This document shows, piece by piece, positions 11,916 to 24,207 of a stretch of 64,000 nucleotides of DNA. A program made the translations under genes and the position numbers. Every line of letters starts with the position of its first letter. Positions within the stretch are counted from its first letter, which is position 1. Source of the stretch: Anticarsia gemmatalis. Lineage: Eukaryota; Arthropoda; Insecta; Lepidoptera; Erebidae. The notes beneath the pieces are model-generated. The model saw only the letters and a list, made by a program, of their open reading frames with translations, searched no databases and was not told the origin of the DNA. The stretch lies in assembly GCF_050436995.1 (NCBI RefSeq), contig NC_134776.1, positions 14,859,001 to 14,923,000 of the forward strand, given 5' to 3'.

Positions 11916-14281
11916 TTAAAGCTGCGATCTCGAGGTGTTATACATTTGTATACAATTGCACAAGATATTAACGAATTCAATCTTATTTTCCTCCGGCCGT
12001 ATTTGGTCACACAGTGCGAAGCCATCTATAGCCAAATGCATCTCGCCTTCCGAATTCTGAATGAATCTAGCCGGGATATGATTCCTTGTACCGAAAGAAA
12101 AGTACAGGTTCCCTTTGACGTCTTGTTCAAGATCTGATTGACCATGTCTACCTGATTCAAATTCTCTATATTCTTCCGATATATTATCACCCTCGTCCGC
12201 TGCATTGAAATCGTGATGAATAAAATCTGAGTTGGGTAGTATTTCGTAACCATCAACAACACTTGAAACCGTATTATTGGAAAACTCTGTAGTGATAATT
12301 TTTGGTATAAGAATATTTTTTTCTGGTAAAATGCTACGGCCTGAACTATGGTGGTTTGTAATGGTCGCAAGAGATTCAACTCCATTTCTGTTGACTATTT
12401 CTCTGTCTACGGACGCATTGGTTGTTTTTAATACAACTTTGTTTTCATCTGTATTTCTGCTTCTATCTTCTGTAGACAGATCATCTGATTTTCCTGTGTG
12501 TTCGTCTTCGTCGTAGGCATTACTCTCGGTAGACTCGTTGCTGTCATCAGGATAGTTAAACCCATTTGAATCCCTTTGTCTTATCTTATAAACGCTTTCA
12601 TGTATGATGGTGGTGGGCTGATCACACTTATTTTGAATCTCCGTCAAGACCTCGGACCCCGATAACTTATCATTATTATGGTGACCCCAATTTGTATGAG
12701 TTTTATTGATGTTATCGTTGTTTTTAGAAAATATGTAGATATGCAAATTAATACATTCAGATAAATCTTTTTCTGACGCACGTACTTTTTGGAATACATG
12801 TGTTAATTCCTCTTTAAGATCAGAGCTGTCGTCGTTAACTGGTGTACTCAGATCTATATCTAAGTATATGGGTAGTTCCAAAGAATTCTTACTTTTGTTA
12901 TTAAAATCATTGTTACTATTATGTTTTAAAAATCTTTGTAAGCCGCTATGGTAATTATTAGTTCCATTTTCAGCGGATTTGTCGCTTCTAACTACTCTTT
13001 TATGTTCTTTGGTTTTGGGTATTTTAGTTACTGGATTCGTCTGGTGAAATGGTTGCTCATGAAGCTGTGAAACTTGGGCCGTATTTACATCTGGTGGTTG
13101 GTAAATCAATTGTGTATTTTTAGCTCTAGCTGAGGTGATAATTACACCTTGAGTTATTGACGCGTCTTGCAGATCGGTCGCAGTGCAATTGCATTCTAGC
13201 CGCACAGTTCTGGACTTAGTTGAAACACTGGAACAAAATAGATTCAACAACAAAATCATTTATGAAAAGAATCAGTTATATTTCCTTAATTAAATTGCAA
13301 AATTGTGCTTTGCGTAAATTCTTACATCTGTATGAAATGTTATTCCATTTGTCAGTTAATATACCTACTTACAGGTACAGCAGTATGTGTAACTCTTGAA
13401 AAATATATTTTTTGTGTTTCCAATCGTTCAGTCACTTTTATTATAGCGATTCCTATTGTTATAAGTACATGTATTCCAAAAAAATACTTGAAACGACGTT
13501 TAGGCTGCGTTTCCACCAGAGATGTGCGAGGATGCGTAGCGAGGGATGTGTTTGTAAAGAACCAATAGAATCGCTTCATTTACCTCGCCTCGGTCAGCAC
13601 AGCTCTGGTGGAAACGGCTCAGCGGAGCTAGATTTTTGCGCATACAAAACAAGCGAGGAATGTGTGCGAGGGATGTGTACGAGGGATGTGTGCGAGGGAT
13701 GTGTTGAGAAGGATGTGTTGCGAGGTTTGCGCATACTGTACCAGCCAGTCCATAGACGGAGTTTGTTGGAAGTAGAAGTGCGTAAAATAGATATGGATAA
13801 TTGGAAAAAGAAGATACTTTTATATTTAACAATTTGCGATGAAGAAATGGAAGCAGAAGATACGGAGTTTATTAGTTCTATAATTTTAAACAATAGAAGA
13901 ACACACAGGTTTTGGATACGTAACCATATTAAATATCATTGTTTACATGGAGAATTCTTTACCTTTTTTTATACGGCTGATGATGAAATATTCGAAAATT
14001 CTTATCGAGTATCTAGAAGTAACTTTTATGAGTTACACAATTTGATTGAGAACATTATCAAGAAGGAAGACACTCACTACAGAGAATGCATCAGCACCAC
14101 ACATAATGCGCATTTTCACAGCTCCGCTACACATCCTCGTAGACACATTTTCATCGCACAGCTTTGGTGGAAACACCCACACATTTTCACAGCACAGCTA
14201 GACATCCTCGCACGACACATTTCCATCGCACATCTCTGGTGGAAACGCAGCCTTATGATTTGTCCGACGCCTACCATTCAT
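11916..14281 (-). CDS. unrecognised acidic Asn/Ser-rich protein; exon 1 interrupted by a transposon
   Basis: The main exon runs 13227-11916 on the minus strand, about 436 aa. It is opened by a good acceptor (TTTTGTTCCAG) inside what would otherwise read as an N-terminal Met segment, so the true start is upstream. A phase-compatible first exon ends at 13365 (AG|GTATAT). It encodes RRFKYFFGIHVLITIGIAII, a basic stretch then a hydrophobic segment that looks like a signal anchor. This exon runs into the Harbinger element at 13503-14252. Taking the element and one TTA as an insertion, the frame continues to an ATG at 14281 (MNGRRRTNHK), giving roughly 490 aa. The body is hydrophilic, rich in N, S, D and E, with Cys pairs near both ends (LECNCTATD, NILCNC) and a conserved-looking tail (FSFGTRNHIPARF, HLAIDGFALC). 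A strong GTAAGT donor at 13372 would give phase 0, which does not match this acceptor. I do not recognise the family. Confidence 0.55.
13654..13735 (+). repeat. subterminal short repeats of the Harbinger element
   Basis: Five or more imperfect copies of 'gcgagggatgtgt' follow each other, and the mirror-image arm has 'cacatcctcg' copies. Such arrays near the ends of Harbinger elements usually serve as protein-binding sites for transposition. Confidence 0.65.
13793..14092 (+). pseudogene. N-terminal fragment of a PIF/Harbinger transposase
   Basis: From ATG 13793 the frame gives MDNWKKKILLYL, then RRTHRFWIRNHIKYH, a FENSYRVSRSNFYELHNLI block and KKEDTHYRECIS. In full-length insect Harbinger proteins the equivalent region (W..H..., F..Y.RMS...F..LL, ..K.DT..R..I) precedes the DDE nuclease domain. 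Here the frame passes straight into terminal-repeat sequence, so the nuclease is missing. The plus-strand frame is open from 13412 to 14350, but residues before 13793 and after about 14092 are translated repeat DNA. Confidence 0.75.
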
Positions 14282-14289
14282 TATTTGTC

Positions 14290-16200
14290 GAATAATGTCA
14301 TTAATGAGGTACACTTACTGTTCGCAGTAATGAGAACACGTTGGCTGTAGTCCTTGCGCCGTTGTCATTATTGTGATGATGAACATATTCAGTGCAAACA
14401 TCGTCCAAACCGTGAGTGTAGGTACGGAGGCGCGACGCTAAACTCATTAAGTGCCACTTCAGATTTTAATCAGAATGGTGGTCGTTATACCGTGGCCATA
14501 GCTCGACGCGATCCGTCACAACTCACCACGTTAATAAACATTTTCTTTTAATTTAGTGCATTCAACATGCATGATGCACCAGGCTATTGTAGCTACTTCA
14601 TTACTTTATCATCGCAATCACTGAATTAATTACCTATAACGTTGTCGTGTCACAATTTGAGATGCATTGTCTTTTGAACTCTATTGTATTATCGTTCTGT
14701 AAACTAATAAATCAGTAGGAATAATAATATAATTAAGTTAAGACTTAAGTGTTTCAATAAATCATATAAGTATTTACTTACAATAACATATTTCTACACA
14801 TATGTAGGTACTAGTAGGTAGGTACTTAAGTCATAAATTATTCACTCGATCGTTTGTTTACGCATCATGTGCAAAAAGCAATGCAGCTATAATAAATCGT
14901 CGTTTCCGATGAACATTATGTGAGTATGTGTGGATTTCTTATTTTTCATAGGAAATTTGGACATGTATGACTTTAGCCTGAATGAAAATTGAAAACATAT
15001 AGAGGTATTTTTGATGATTTACATTCGCGTGAAATCCGTGAAATGTGTTTTTTCGCCAACACCTGTTATTTACCAAAACGGATTGGTTGGTCGCAACCGT
15101 GTATTTTTCCTAATAGAGAACGAATTAATATCGCCAACAAAACTAAGTTCTCATCGTTTAGAGGTCGTTTATGCTGACCTTGTGACTCAAGTGAATTTAA
15201 TACATATTTATTAAGCATACGTAATACTACATAATTTATTTGGATGGGTGAATATTTACTTTGTTTGGTTAGATGTAAGTACTAGGATTAATAAACGCTA
15301 ATATGCCTGATCAGGTTGTCATGTGCATGTCGGTAATAGGTGTTAACCGTCCAAGGATAATTTTACCTTTGTTTTATAACACATTTGTTTCCTAGTGATT
15401 TTCCACAACTAAATAATGAGTACGAAATCTATACTTTATCAAATACTTATCATAAATGCAGAAGTTTGAATAGTGGATGTTCGTTACTCAATCACGCCAA
15501 AACTACTGAACACATTTTGATGAAATTTGGTACGCAAAAACCTATTTCTTAATCTGGATTAGCCGGTAGGATGCAGGTGGTAAATAAATTGTCTTAGTGT
15601 GATATATAGGACTAGAAAGCTTTCTAGTTTCTAGATAAATTTAATCCCTGTGCATATACCTACTTAGCATTTTAGGTTCTCCGTTAACTTAACGAATTTA
15701 TTTAGGGTGGTGTTGAATGTTCTATAGATTATTGTACCATGACATTTGAGTCGATTTCGAGTACCAAATGAGGATAATCCAGTTATATCACCAAATTTAG
15801 ATGTATGCAGGTACACGTAGAATTATAAATTACAATATTTAATTAAAATTTGGTAATCATGGTCCGTGATACTATTAAAAGAATACCTAGAATTAATTAA
15901 TTATTAATTTACTCTAGAATCTAGATACAACGAAAATTTGTTGTTTTAGTGGATATACAAAAAAGTTGTTTGTTATCCTAAAATGTTGCGGCGTATTTAC
16001 GTCACATATTTTTTATTATAGCTACACAATTAGATATGTTATAATCTTCAGTATTTACCCATCTATTACAAAATTACTATTTTCGACAAACAATCGTATC
16101 GCCACTAAGTACCTATTTTTGTTTGTAGATAAACTTAGTTTTATGTCACAGATAGCTTAGTAGTTAGAATAGTTACTTGTAACATTTTATCTATATCTAC
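14290..16200. other. gene-free DNA
   Basis: No gene is supported. Any promoter of the interrupted minus-strand gene would lie in the first few hundred bases. I found no clear TATA box there. Confidence 0.35.
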
Positions 16201-16457
16201 ACTAGCTGACCCGCGCAACTTCGCTTGCGTTACATAAGAGAGAATGGGCCAACATTTTCCCCGTTTTTGTAACATTTTTTATAGCTACTCTGCTCCTATT
16301 AGTCGTAGCGTGATTATATATAGCCTATAGCCTTCCTCGATAAATGGGCTATCTAACATTGAAAGAGTTTTTCAAATCGGACCAGTAGTTCCTGAGATTA
16401 GCGCGTTCAAACAAACAAACAAACTCTTCAGCTTTATAATATTAGTATAGTATAGAT
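16201..16457 (+). mobile_element. interspersed repeat, 'actagctgacccgcgcaac' family, copy 2
   Basis: Same order of blocks as copy 1: 'actagctgacccgcgcaact' start, 'ttcaaatcggaccagtagtt', a shorter (CAAA)n run, and an end at 'attagtatagtatagat'. It lies in plus orientation. Confidence 0.8.
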
Positions 16458-18403
16458 AATCCGTTGTTATTTTATTTGATAGTGTTTTAAGCCCTTCGCG
16501 ACATACCTATGTACCCACTAGCAATGATAATGACATAGTAATGTTGCCAATCATGTTGTTTTTATTTTACCAATCTGTACTCTGTACCCGAAGGATCTGC
16601 AAAGATTAGATATTCTGATTACATTGATTACTTAGGTACTTAAACAGCATTGATTACTTAGGTACTGGCAGCGGGTGCTAACCTGAATTAAGTAAGTATA
16701 TGTTGATTTATGAACATTTTCTACTTATATACGCAAGTGCTTTTTTGAGACGTTTATATCCCAATTTACATCGCAAAACGGTATTTAATTCCTTAATCTT
16801 CATAATTAAGGTGTACACGTAAATAAACAGGATATAAAGATAAATCAAATTTCGAAACTTAAATGTTTTTCTTTATATTGCTAAAAAGCTATATTGCTAG
16901 CACGTAAGTGAATAATTACATGGAAATTTAAACAGGTGGCGCTATGGTACACATGTCAATCGACCGAACCTTCTCGAAGGTCAAAGTTAATTTACACCTG
17001 GTTCACGTATCATTTAACTATAAGTCAAGTCACCTACATAGGCAGCTATTAGGTTACTAGTATAAAGATGATAGACTTGATCGAGTCTTTAAAATGGTAT
17101 ACCAAACTGTGGGAGCACACATACTTCATACCGAATGTTGCTTTACTTTCGTATGGTAGTGGTCAACCTTGTGCCTTAAGTGGTTCAAGTCGCCCGTAGG
17201 CTATTGTTTTATTAGACGCACTAGACGGTTATTCTAGAACTTACGATACTTCTAAAACAATCACGTTTTATGTTTAACCATCAACTGAACTGATCGCTTT
17301 GATGATTGCTGCAATACTTATTCTTTTCCCTAAAGTAGAGCTACATACTTAATGGCCAACTACATAGGTACCAACAGCGTCAATTATTATATTATCAATA
17401 TGTTAATATTTATCAATCATCAGCTTATTTTTGATAAAGATTAGAATGTGTATTTCTTACGTAGTGTGTAACCACTTAGTTAAAACATATCACGCGGTGT
17501 GTACCGCTTGTTGAGTACTTAGTACTTGGATACAACAACGGTGATTATTTCACCAAATAATAATGACCATTGATAATTGCATCACACTTCGATAGAATGT
17601 AAAAGCCGTGACTTCTAATGTACACTTAGTCGTAAAAAATACTATCGGTGCCTACAAAAACAGTTCACAGTTCAAGCCATAAAAATTAACTCTTTTTTCG
17701 ATAATGATGTCAAAGTCATGTCACAGATTTGCATGTAAATAAAAAATATTGTTATGTTATCGGGTTAATTACAAGTAGTAATATATTTTATTGGGTAATT
17801 AAGTGCCCTAAGTGATCTTGCCTGATCAGAATACTACCCAATTCGATGGTTCCAGATCAATATAATGTGTTGCATAAAATTTTGTAATCATTATAATGCG
17901 TAGGTCTTACGTTGGTAAGACGTAAACTAATTAAACAATTAATTATGAACTAGGTCGCCTTGTGGCACCAATATTCCGAATGTTATATGCAGAAGTGGCT
18001 GACGTGGAATGGCATTGCGATATCTTAAAACCAAACTTAGCAGAGAAACGGGTCCTGTGAATTAGGGAGGATTTTTTAAAGGTGACTAAATACGCTCACT
18101 ATTGCTTCCTAGAAACTAAATAATAGTTGGTCGGTTTGCATAAAATCTTATAATTAGTGGTCTTCATGAAAAGGATGTTTGTATTAAAGTACATAGTGTT
18201 CGATAAAGAAGTATTCTGCGGTTATAGATAGCAAAGCGAAAGTCACGATTAACTAGGTACTAGACCTATCGTTATGTACTTATCCATTATAGCACGACTG
18301 ATTGGTGGCGATAACTGATAACAGTGATAGGTATAAATTACTGAGAATGTTTACTTTTGAATCGTTTGAAGAAATAATACAAATCTTATAAGGTCATACT
18401 ATT
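16458..18403. other. gene-free DNA
   Basis: AT-rich with no supported gene. A 20-base phrase ('attgattacttaggtact') is locally duplicated near 16623-16665. Confidence 0.35.
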
Positions 18404-18690
18404 TTCATTTTGAACCAATTCCTGTCCCACTGCTGAGCAAAGGTCTCCTCCCATACGAGAGAGAGCCTTGAGTCCACCACGGTGGCCAAGTGCAGGTTGC
18501 GGACTTTACATGTCCTCAATAAAAGTAGGTACCTATCAAACAAGTGATAATGATTTCTTACACACACATAACTTTGAGCCACCATTGGTGTGTGGCTTCG
18601 GGTTCGAACCGGCGCGGCGATCACTTGTGAGAGAGTTACCGTGCCAACTTATACCACTCGGGGCACTCGGCTATCGCTGTTTGGGGGACA
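18404..18690. mobile_element. LINE 3'-end fragment
   Basis: Contains 'tgtcccactgctgagcaaag', 'gtctcctcccata' and, further on, 'gggttcgaaccggcgcgg'. This order is characteristic of a very common lepidopteran non-LTR retrotransposon 3' end. Shorter pieces with the same 'cccactgc...ctcctcc' words occur at 33842-33890 and 34385-34465. Confidence 0.55.
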
Positions 18691-19336
18691 TAGGATATAC
18701 TATACATATTATTATGTATAATTAAATCACAGTAATTTTAATCGAAAGTAAGGAATAACTTCTGGAAAGAGCAGTTAATATATTAACGAGTATTGTTACC
18801 CCAATTATTACATCACTGTCGATAACTCTCATTTGTTGTGTGTATATTAAACAGGTACTTAATTAAGAATTGAGATAAGATATTAAAACACTGCAATCGT
18901 TTATAATTGACACGTTTTGCGAGTATGCACGGAGCCGACTGATAGTATGTACTTTATCACATTGCCCTATGTCCTTCGTGTACTCTTGAAAGAGTTCATT
19001 TCTACGTAGAATCCGTTGCTAACTGAGTACTTATATACATATTTTGTCATTATTGTTCTGTGACTATGTGATACCTGAATATAGAGGTACCTACAATTTA
19101 TTCCGAACGCCGCCCCGTAAGTCGCTAGGTTTGACGAAAATATGTTTCATAGATTACTTTTTAAGCTAAACACAAAAAGACAAAATGCAGCATTCATAGA
19201 CTTTATTTCACTTTATTATTATGTATCTTCGAGACAAACCTTATTGAGTTATGTAGGTACATCGAACCCTTCCTCCTTAAACTCTGATGAAAATCTCTGT
19301 AATCTCGAGCAAACAGATTACAGAATTCAGAGTATT

Positions 19337-19510
19337 TCAGTACCTCGATTCTCTACCACTATCGACTACCGACAACCGGCTAGCTATCGACATTTTGGCT
19401 ACTGCCAAAATATTTCCTACGACACCCGTCAGAGGCGCTGATCAGATTTTCATACAAAATTTCTCTATGACAGGTCGGTAGTCGATAATAGTAGAGAATC
19501 GAGCTACTGA
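19337..19510. mobile_element. 174-bp inverted-repeat MITE
   Basis: Left arm TCAGTACCTCGATTCTCTAC pairs with the right arm ending GTAGAGAATCGAGCTACTGA. Pairing continues inward through 'tatcgactaccgac' and 'gtcggtagtcgata', about 37 bases in all. The 'ctatcga..ttttgg' core is non-coding. No clear target duplication was seen. Confidence 0.7.
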
Positions 19511-22500
19511 ATGAAATATGTATCTATGAAACAATAGACAGGCAGACATACAGGCCCTGCGTAGGGTTAACTACATTGGTGAATATATGTGATAATTAAG
19601 TAAAGAACCGCATAATTTCTCGCTTCTAAAATATGCAGGTGCGGATTTGATAAACCTCATCCAGACAGAAATAAATGTAGCAAGTTTTGCCTGTAATAAA
19701 ATTAGAGTACCATATTAAATCACCCACGATATTAATCAAGGTAACAGTTATTGATTACTTGTTAAGATAACAATATTTATCTAGCCCTATACCTTAAGTG
19801 CAACATTGGACTGCAACCATGTCGTACAAGAAAAAATATTTGCGAGGTAGAGTATTTGAGAGGTAGTGGAACGTTTTGAAAACTATGAATTAATAAGACA
19901 TTAATTTAAGTGAGATGCTATACAGAACCTTTATATTGAAAGTTTCTGCTGAAACTGTTAAATGTCAACTAACATACAAAATAAAAAGCGACTAATACAT
20001 GTATCTGCTGAGGTCCTCATTCCCTTTGCCTATTTTTTCGGTTGTAAAAGTCCTTTCGGACACCCGACTTTTCTGGGGGGAGAAGAATGGTTATGTGGTG
20101 GTGCCACTAAAAAACAGCCCGGTAAACTTCTTTTGATGTGTTAACGGCGAAGCTCTGGTGCTTATTCCCTATACCTACGTATAAAGCGTGAGTTCGGATC
20201 TAGGAAAGTTATTCACCTGGCTCGGCTTAGCTAATCGCCACTTCCCAGTTACATTTTAGAAACTAGCTAAATCTTAGATCAAGTTAACTAAGGCGTGGCT
20301 GAAAGAACCAGTTTTTATTATTTTTAATAGAGTCACTGACCTTAATATTGTTACGAAATAGTTCTCAACTACAGATATTACTTGATACCATGTTATCGAT
20401 GTTTAAGACTCGTACACATGTTTAAATAAATAGATACCTATAATATAAAGAATTATCTAGACCGACTTACCGTGGTTAATCTGTCATAATAAAATAATGT
20501 TTGGTTAGACGAAGAAATCAGCGGTTTATGAGTATTCAATTATACCTATACATACTTAACATCATGTCTTTTATACCCAAACGTATAAGCAGAGGTGTGT
20601 GAAATACACCCGTGTTTCGCCATTTACAATATTAGTCCCATGTAATAGGGGGCAATAGCCTATGTATTGCCATAATAATATGGCGATACCGAACTCCATT
20701 AAAGCGTATTCATTGGGATACTTAAAAGGAGAATTTATATGAAAATTAAATTAAAGTATTTAAGGTACATACGTAAGTTGCGATTAGTTACACTAATTAT
20801 TTGGATGGACTTTAATTACATTACGCTTTTCATTAGCTGATTGTACTAATGTTTCTATTCAATTTATTAAAGTTTAATAAAACAAATGGACTTTGGATTG
20901 GCTAAGAGATGTTTCACACTAAAGGACATCCAAATGATCGCCGAAGATACCAACTTCCAGAATTACTCCACATCAAATTGAAGGATTAATCATTCAATTA
21001 GCTTTTGCTTCAAACCTGAATGCAGGCAAAGTTACAACAAACACCCGATAACGGCGATAACATAAACACTTGCGATATTTTTTAGTATTTTTGGTAGTCT
21101 CTTAATTAATAAGTTTTTATTGTGAAGTTTGCTTCAAAGTCAAGCCCTCATTTGCGTTGAACCGGTCTGACTAGTTTTGTCGTGCCCACTACACGTACAG
21201 CATAAAATACAACCATACATACATATACTACAGGCACACGTCTACACTTTCGTCAGTCAATGATCATTTAAGATGTCGTAATTCTAGAAAAAAATCTCTT
21301 TACTCGAAGTTACTACATAAATTATTATGGTGTCTTCTCAGGTGTTGATTATACTTAGTAAATGAAATGGAATCTTTTAAAGATATTTATTTACATAATG
21401 TGCAGTACCTACATACTATATACGTAGATACGTATAAACACTAACTTACGTCTACAATTTCGTTCACAAGTAGCGATTAATTAGGTAAAATATAAAAATT
21501 TACGCCATGTGTAATGCAAAATCTGTGTTTTTTCGTAAAACTTTGGAAGAGTTGTAGCTGGAATCCTTTCTTTTTTATTGGTCGGTGCATTATGACAAAT
21601 TTTCGCTGCTAGCCAGTGGATTATAGCGTTACAAGGAGTACCAAATGACATAATAACATGACTGTTGAATTCTTATCAGCTACTTAAGTTGCATTGATCC
21701 TTATCTTTCAACGTGTGTTTCTGTCATGCACAGTTTTTGTCAAATCATGTTTATTTTTATTTCCTTCCATCTTCAGACGGTCATGACAAAGACCTTTTCA
21801 GTTTCAGCATGTTTTCACGACTTTAAATAACGCTACAGTCGCTAAGTATAACGCAAACCCAGTACAATAAAGGCATAAGTACAAATACGTATAAAAAAAT
21901 ATTACAGTTTTGAATATAACGAGCAAACACACATAGTAGTTTTTTACGTTAAATTCTAAATTGAAGGTTATACCAAAAAGTTACTCGTGGCGTCACTTAA
22001 ATACAATAATATACGAGTTTGATGTCTATTAAAGAAACATACGTAAGCTATATAGTATAAATAAATATATCATAACCTGTATTTTAGTAAGTTTTCTTTG
22101 GTATATAATCCTGTATCAGAGTATCAGAAACATAGACAGAAGACCTGGTTAAACAGTACTTTAGTTCTTTTGTAAAGTGAGTTTATTACACTTATGCCTT
22201 TATTTCCCTGGGTGTGCGTTATCATATGGCGTCATTGACAAATCTAAGTGATGATGCTTATTTACTTAGACACTTGCTGTTCCGAATTATTTCTTTTTTG
22301 TCAAGATTTACCGACACCAACATGATAAATGATACCTAATTACTAATGTTGTTGAAGATGCGTAAGTAGTTAGGATTTGGTAACATCCTGATTTAGTGGT
22401 GCAATACCAATCTTGAACATAAGTATAGTATAGTATAATTGAAGGAATAAGTTTTTGTTAAGGTTTGTAGGTAGGTAACAAATGTATAAAGATTTCAGAA

Positions 22501-22744
22501 AAAGTTCATCACAGATTTTTATACTTTGATAATCATTTTCATATTTGTTTCTTAATATAGCCCTTCTGGCCGATGTTTGGTTTAGTCGTAAGGACTTGAG
22601 TGTGTTGGCTTTATAATGGCTAAACAATACTAACCATGTTCGTACTCTCCTGGCAACCATTCAATTTCATTACACATCCTGCTAATAAATCCGGCTCGAC
22701 CTGTAGGGAGTCAATCGGGTGCACGCACAGAAATGACAGTTGTA
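19511..22744. other. gene-free DNA
   Basis: No gene is supported. The only recognised repeat is at 20591-20700. A GC-richer block at 20030-20160 has no identity I can give. Confidence 0.35.
20591..20700. repeat. fragment of the repeat seen in full at 53661-53880
   Basis: Shares 'gaaatacacccgtgtttcgc' and 'attagtcccatg' with the SINE body at 53690-53740. The tRNA-like head is absent here. Confidence 0.6.
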
Positions 22745-23885
22745 GAGTCATTCGGGGTAACTGTTCGCAGTGGGTAAGTGAGCGCAGGGCCTATATCTCT
22801 GATCGGGGTGAGGGGGCGGGGGTGACTGTTTTGGTCAATCGTAGCTGCAAGCGATGCGAACTAGTCGCGACATGTCAGTGCGCCGCACCACTCTTTGTTG
22901 TTTATTTATTTGCAAAAAACTGTTTTAGGCCATTTGATTGTGTCTTTCTTATTGTTTGGAAAACATTCTGACACGCAAGATTGTAAAGCAACACCAGGAA
23001 AGTCATGTTTTTTTCATTAAATGGTTATTGTTGTTGAAATTTGTAAGCGTGATATAAAGTTATATTCATTACTTTGGACTCAGTGGTTCTTATATTCAAT
23101 TTTGGGGTCTGCGGGAAAGTGTGCGCGGGTAAGTGGGCGCACGCGCACACTTGCAAGGATTCTTATAGATAATAATAAATTTATATAATTTTAGTACCAA
23201 ATAAACTCTTATTTACTTATTTGTTTTAGTGTAGGGCCATGCTTCGAAAATATATTAGAAAAAAACCTGAACTTGCGACTGTTACAACAAATCGCTAAAG
23301 CAAAAGCTCTAATTGAACAGGGTAAAAGTAAAGCAATTGGTATAAGCGAGTCATGTCTTCGCAAAAGACTTCAATTAAACGTAGCTGCATCTTCAATAGG
23401 TCGGTTTAAGCCAAAAACAGTACAAATTATTTAATTTGATTATTAAATTTTTTATATTTATACCTAGAATGTTCAAGTAGTTTTGTTGGTTTTGTGTTTG
23501 GATTTTCTGAGAAGGAGATGTTTGGTTCTGGTTAATTTTCATTAAATTTACTTCAAAAGCTAGATAATTTTGGTGAAATAATTTAATTAATATCATTAAT
23601 TTGGGTCAAATTAACCAATGCGTACACTTGCCCCAAGTGCGTCTATTTACCCCATAGCTGTGCGCACACTTACCCACAACACGGGTCAAGTGTTCGCATT
23701 GCGACTTTCAGTTGTTTTTGTCTGTTTCAATGAAAACTAATATACTTACAGATTTGGTTTGTCTTCCAAATTGTAGTCTAATAAATGTTTATTTTGATAT
23801 GTTACTTTTATTTTACTGATTACACTGTTCTAATTCACAATGTGGTCCCAAAGGTGAAAGTGCGCACACTTGACCCGAATGACTC
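22745..23885 (+). mobile_element. pogo-like DNA transposon, degraded, TA duplication
   Basis: Terminal inverted repeats start GAGTCATTCGGG on the left and end CCCGAATGACTC on the right. TA flanks both sides (22743-22744 and 23886-23887), the duplication of Tc1/mariner/pogo elements. The interior repeats words of the type 'gtgcgcacacttaccc' in both orientations (near 22770, 23120-23150, 23620-23700 and 23858). It also encodes a broken psq-type helix-turn-helix (23239-23434). No DDE catalytic domain remains, so the element is non-autonomous. Confidence 0.8.
23239..23434 (+). pseudogene. psq-type HTH fragment of a pogo-like transposase, frameshifted
   Basis: The frame from ATG 23239 reads MLRKYIRKKPELATVTTNR and hits TAA. 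Shifting frame near 23290 it continues as AKAKALIEQGKSKAIGIS, SCLRKRL and SIGRFKP before TAA at 23432-23434. The (P)RKYxRK start, the helix-turn-helix and the final GR.KP match the DNA-binding N-terminus of pogo/Tigger-type transposases. The frameshift and the missing catalytic domain show it is dead. Confidence 0.65.
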
Positions 23886-24082
23886 TATGTCTTCTACTGC
23901 TACGCGAGGCTCGCTAAAATTGAGAACATCTATGCATTCACCTTTCAAACTACGGACAAGCCCTGAGAACTACTGTATCGCCCGAATTTGCCACAGGATT
24001 GGAGCTTGAGACCTCCGCGCAACGCTGCTCTACATAGGCTGACTGGTTTACAAATTATGTACCTAATTGCCTACCTCATTTA

Positions 24083-24204
24083 CCCCCGGTTTCTGAGTAC
24101 TTTTAACGGCAGTTTATGTTTTCAATAGCGTTTTTTTATATATTATGAGCTTAAACGCTATTGAATAGATAAACTACCGCTAAATGTACCTCAGAAACCG
24201 GGGG
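24083..24204. mobile_element. Harbinger-type MITE, 122 bp, TTA duplication
   Basis: Ends are CCCCCGGTTTCTGAG and its exact complement CTCAGAAACCGGGGG. Inner arms 'caatagcgttt' and 'aaacgctattg' also pair, so almost the whole element is one hairpin. TTA flanks both sides (24080-24082 and 24205-24207). Confidence 0.8.
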
Positions 24205-24207
24205 TTA

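Larger units (their letters stand above)
13503..14252 (+). mobile_element. PIF/Harbinger element, 750 bp, internally deleted, TTA duplication
   Basis: The termini are inverted repeats: GGCTGCGTTTCCACCAGAGA on the left and its exact complement on the right, flanked by TTA at 13500-13502 and 14253-14255. Subterminal copies of 'gagggatgtgtgcg' (left) and 'cacatcctcg'/'ggtggaaac' (right) are typical transposase-binding arrays. The middle encodes a fragment of a Harbinger-type transposase (see 13793-14092), but the DDE catalytic part is gone. It is therefore a non-autonomous derivative. Exact terminal repeats and an exact duplication point to recent movement. Confidence 0.9.

Noticed and set aside
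13412..14350. 312-codon plus-strand ORF as one gene
   Set aside because: Only 13793 to about 14092 resembles a protein (Harbinger transposase fragment); the remainder is host flank and terminal-repeat DNA read through by chance.
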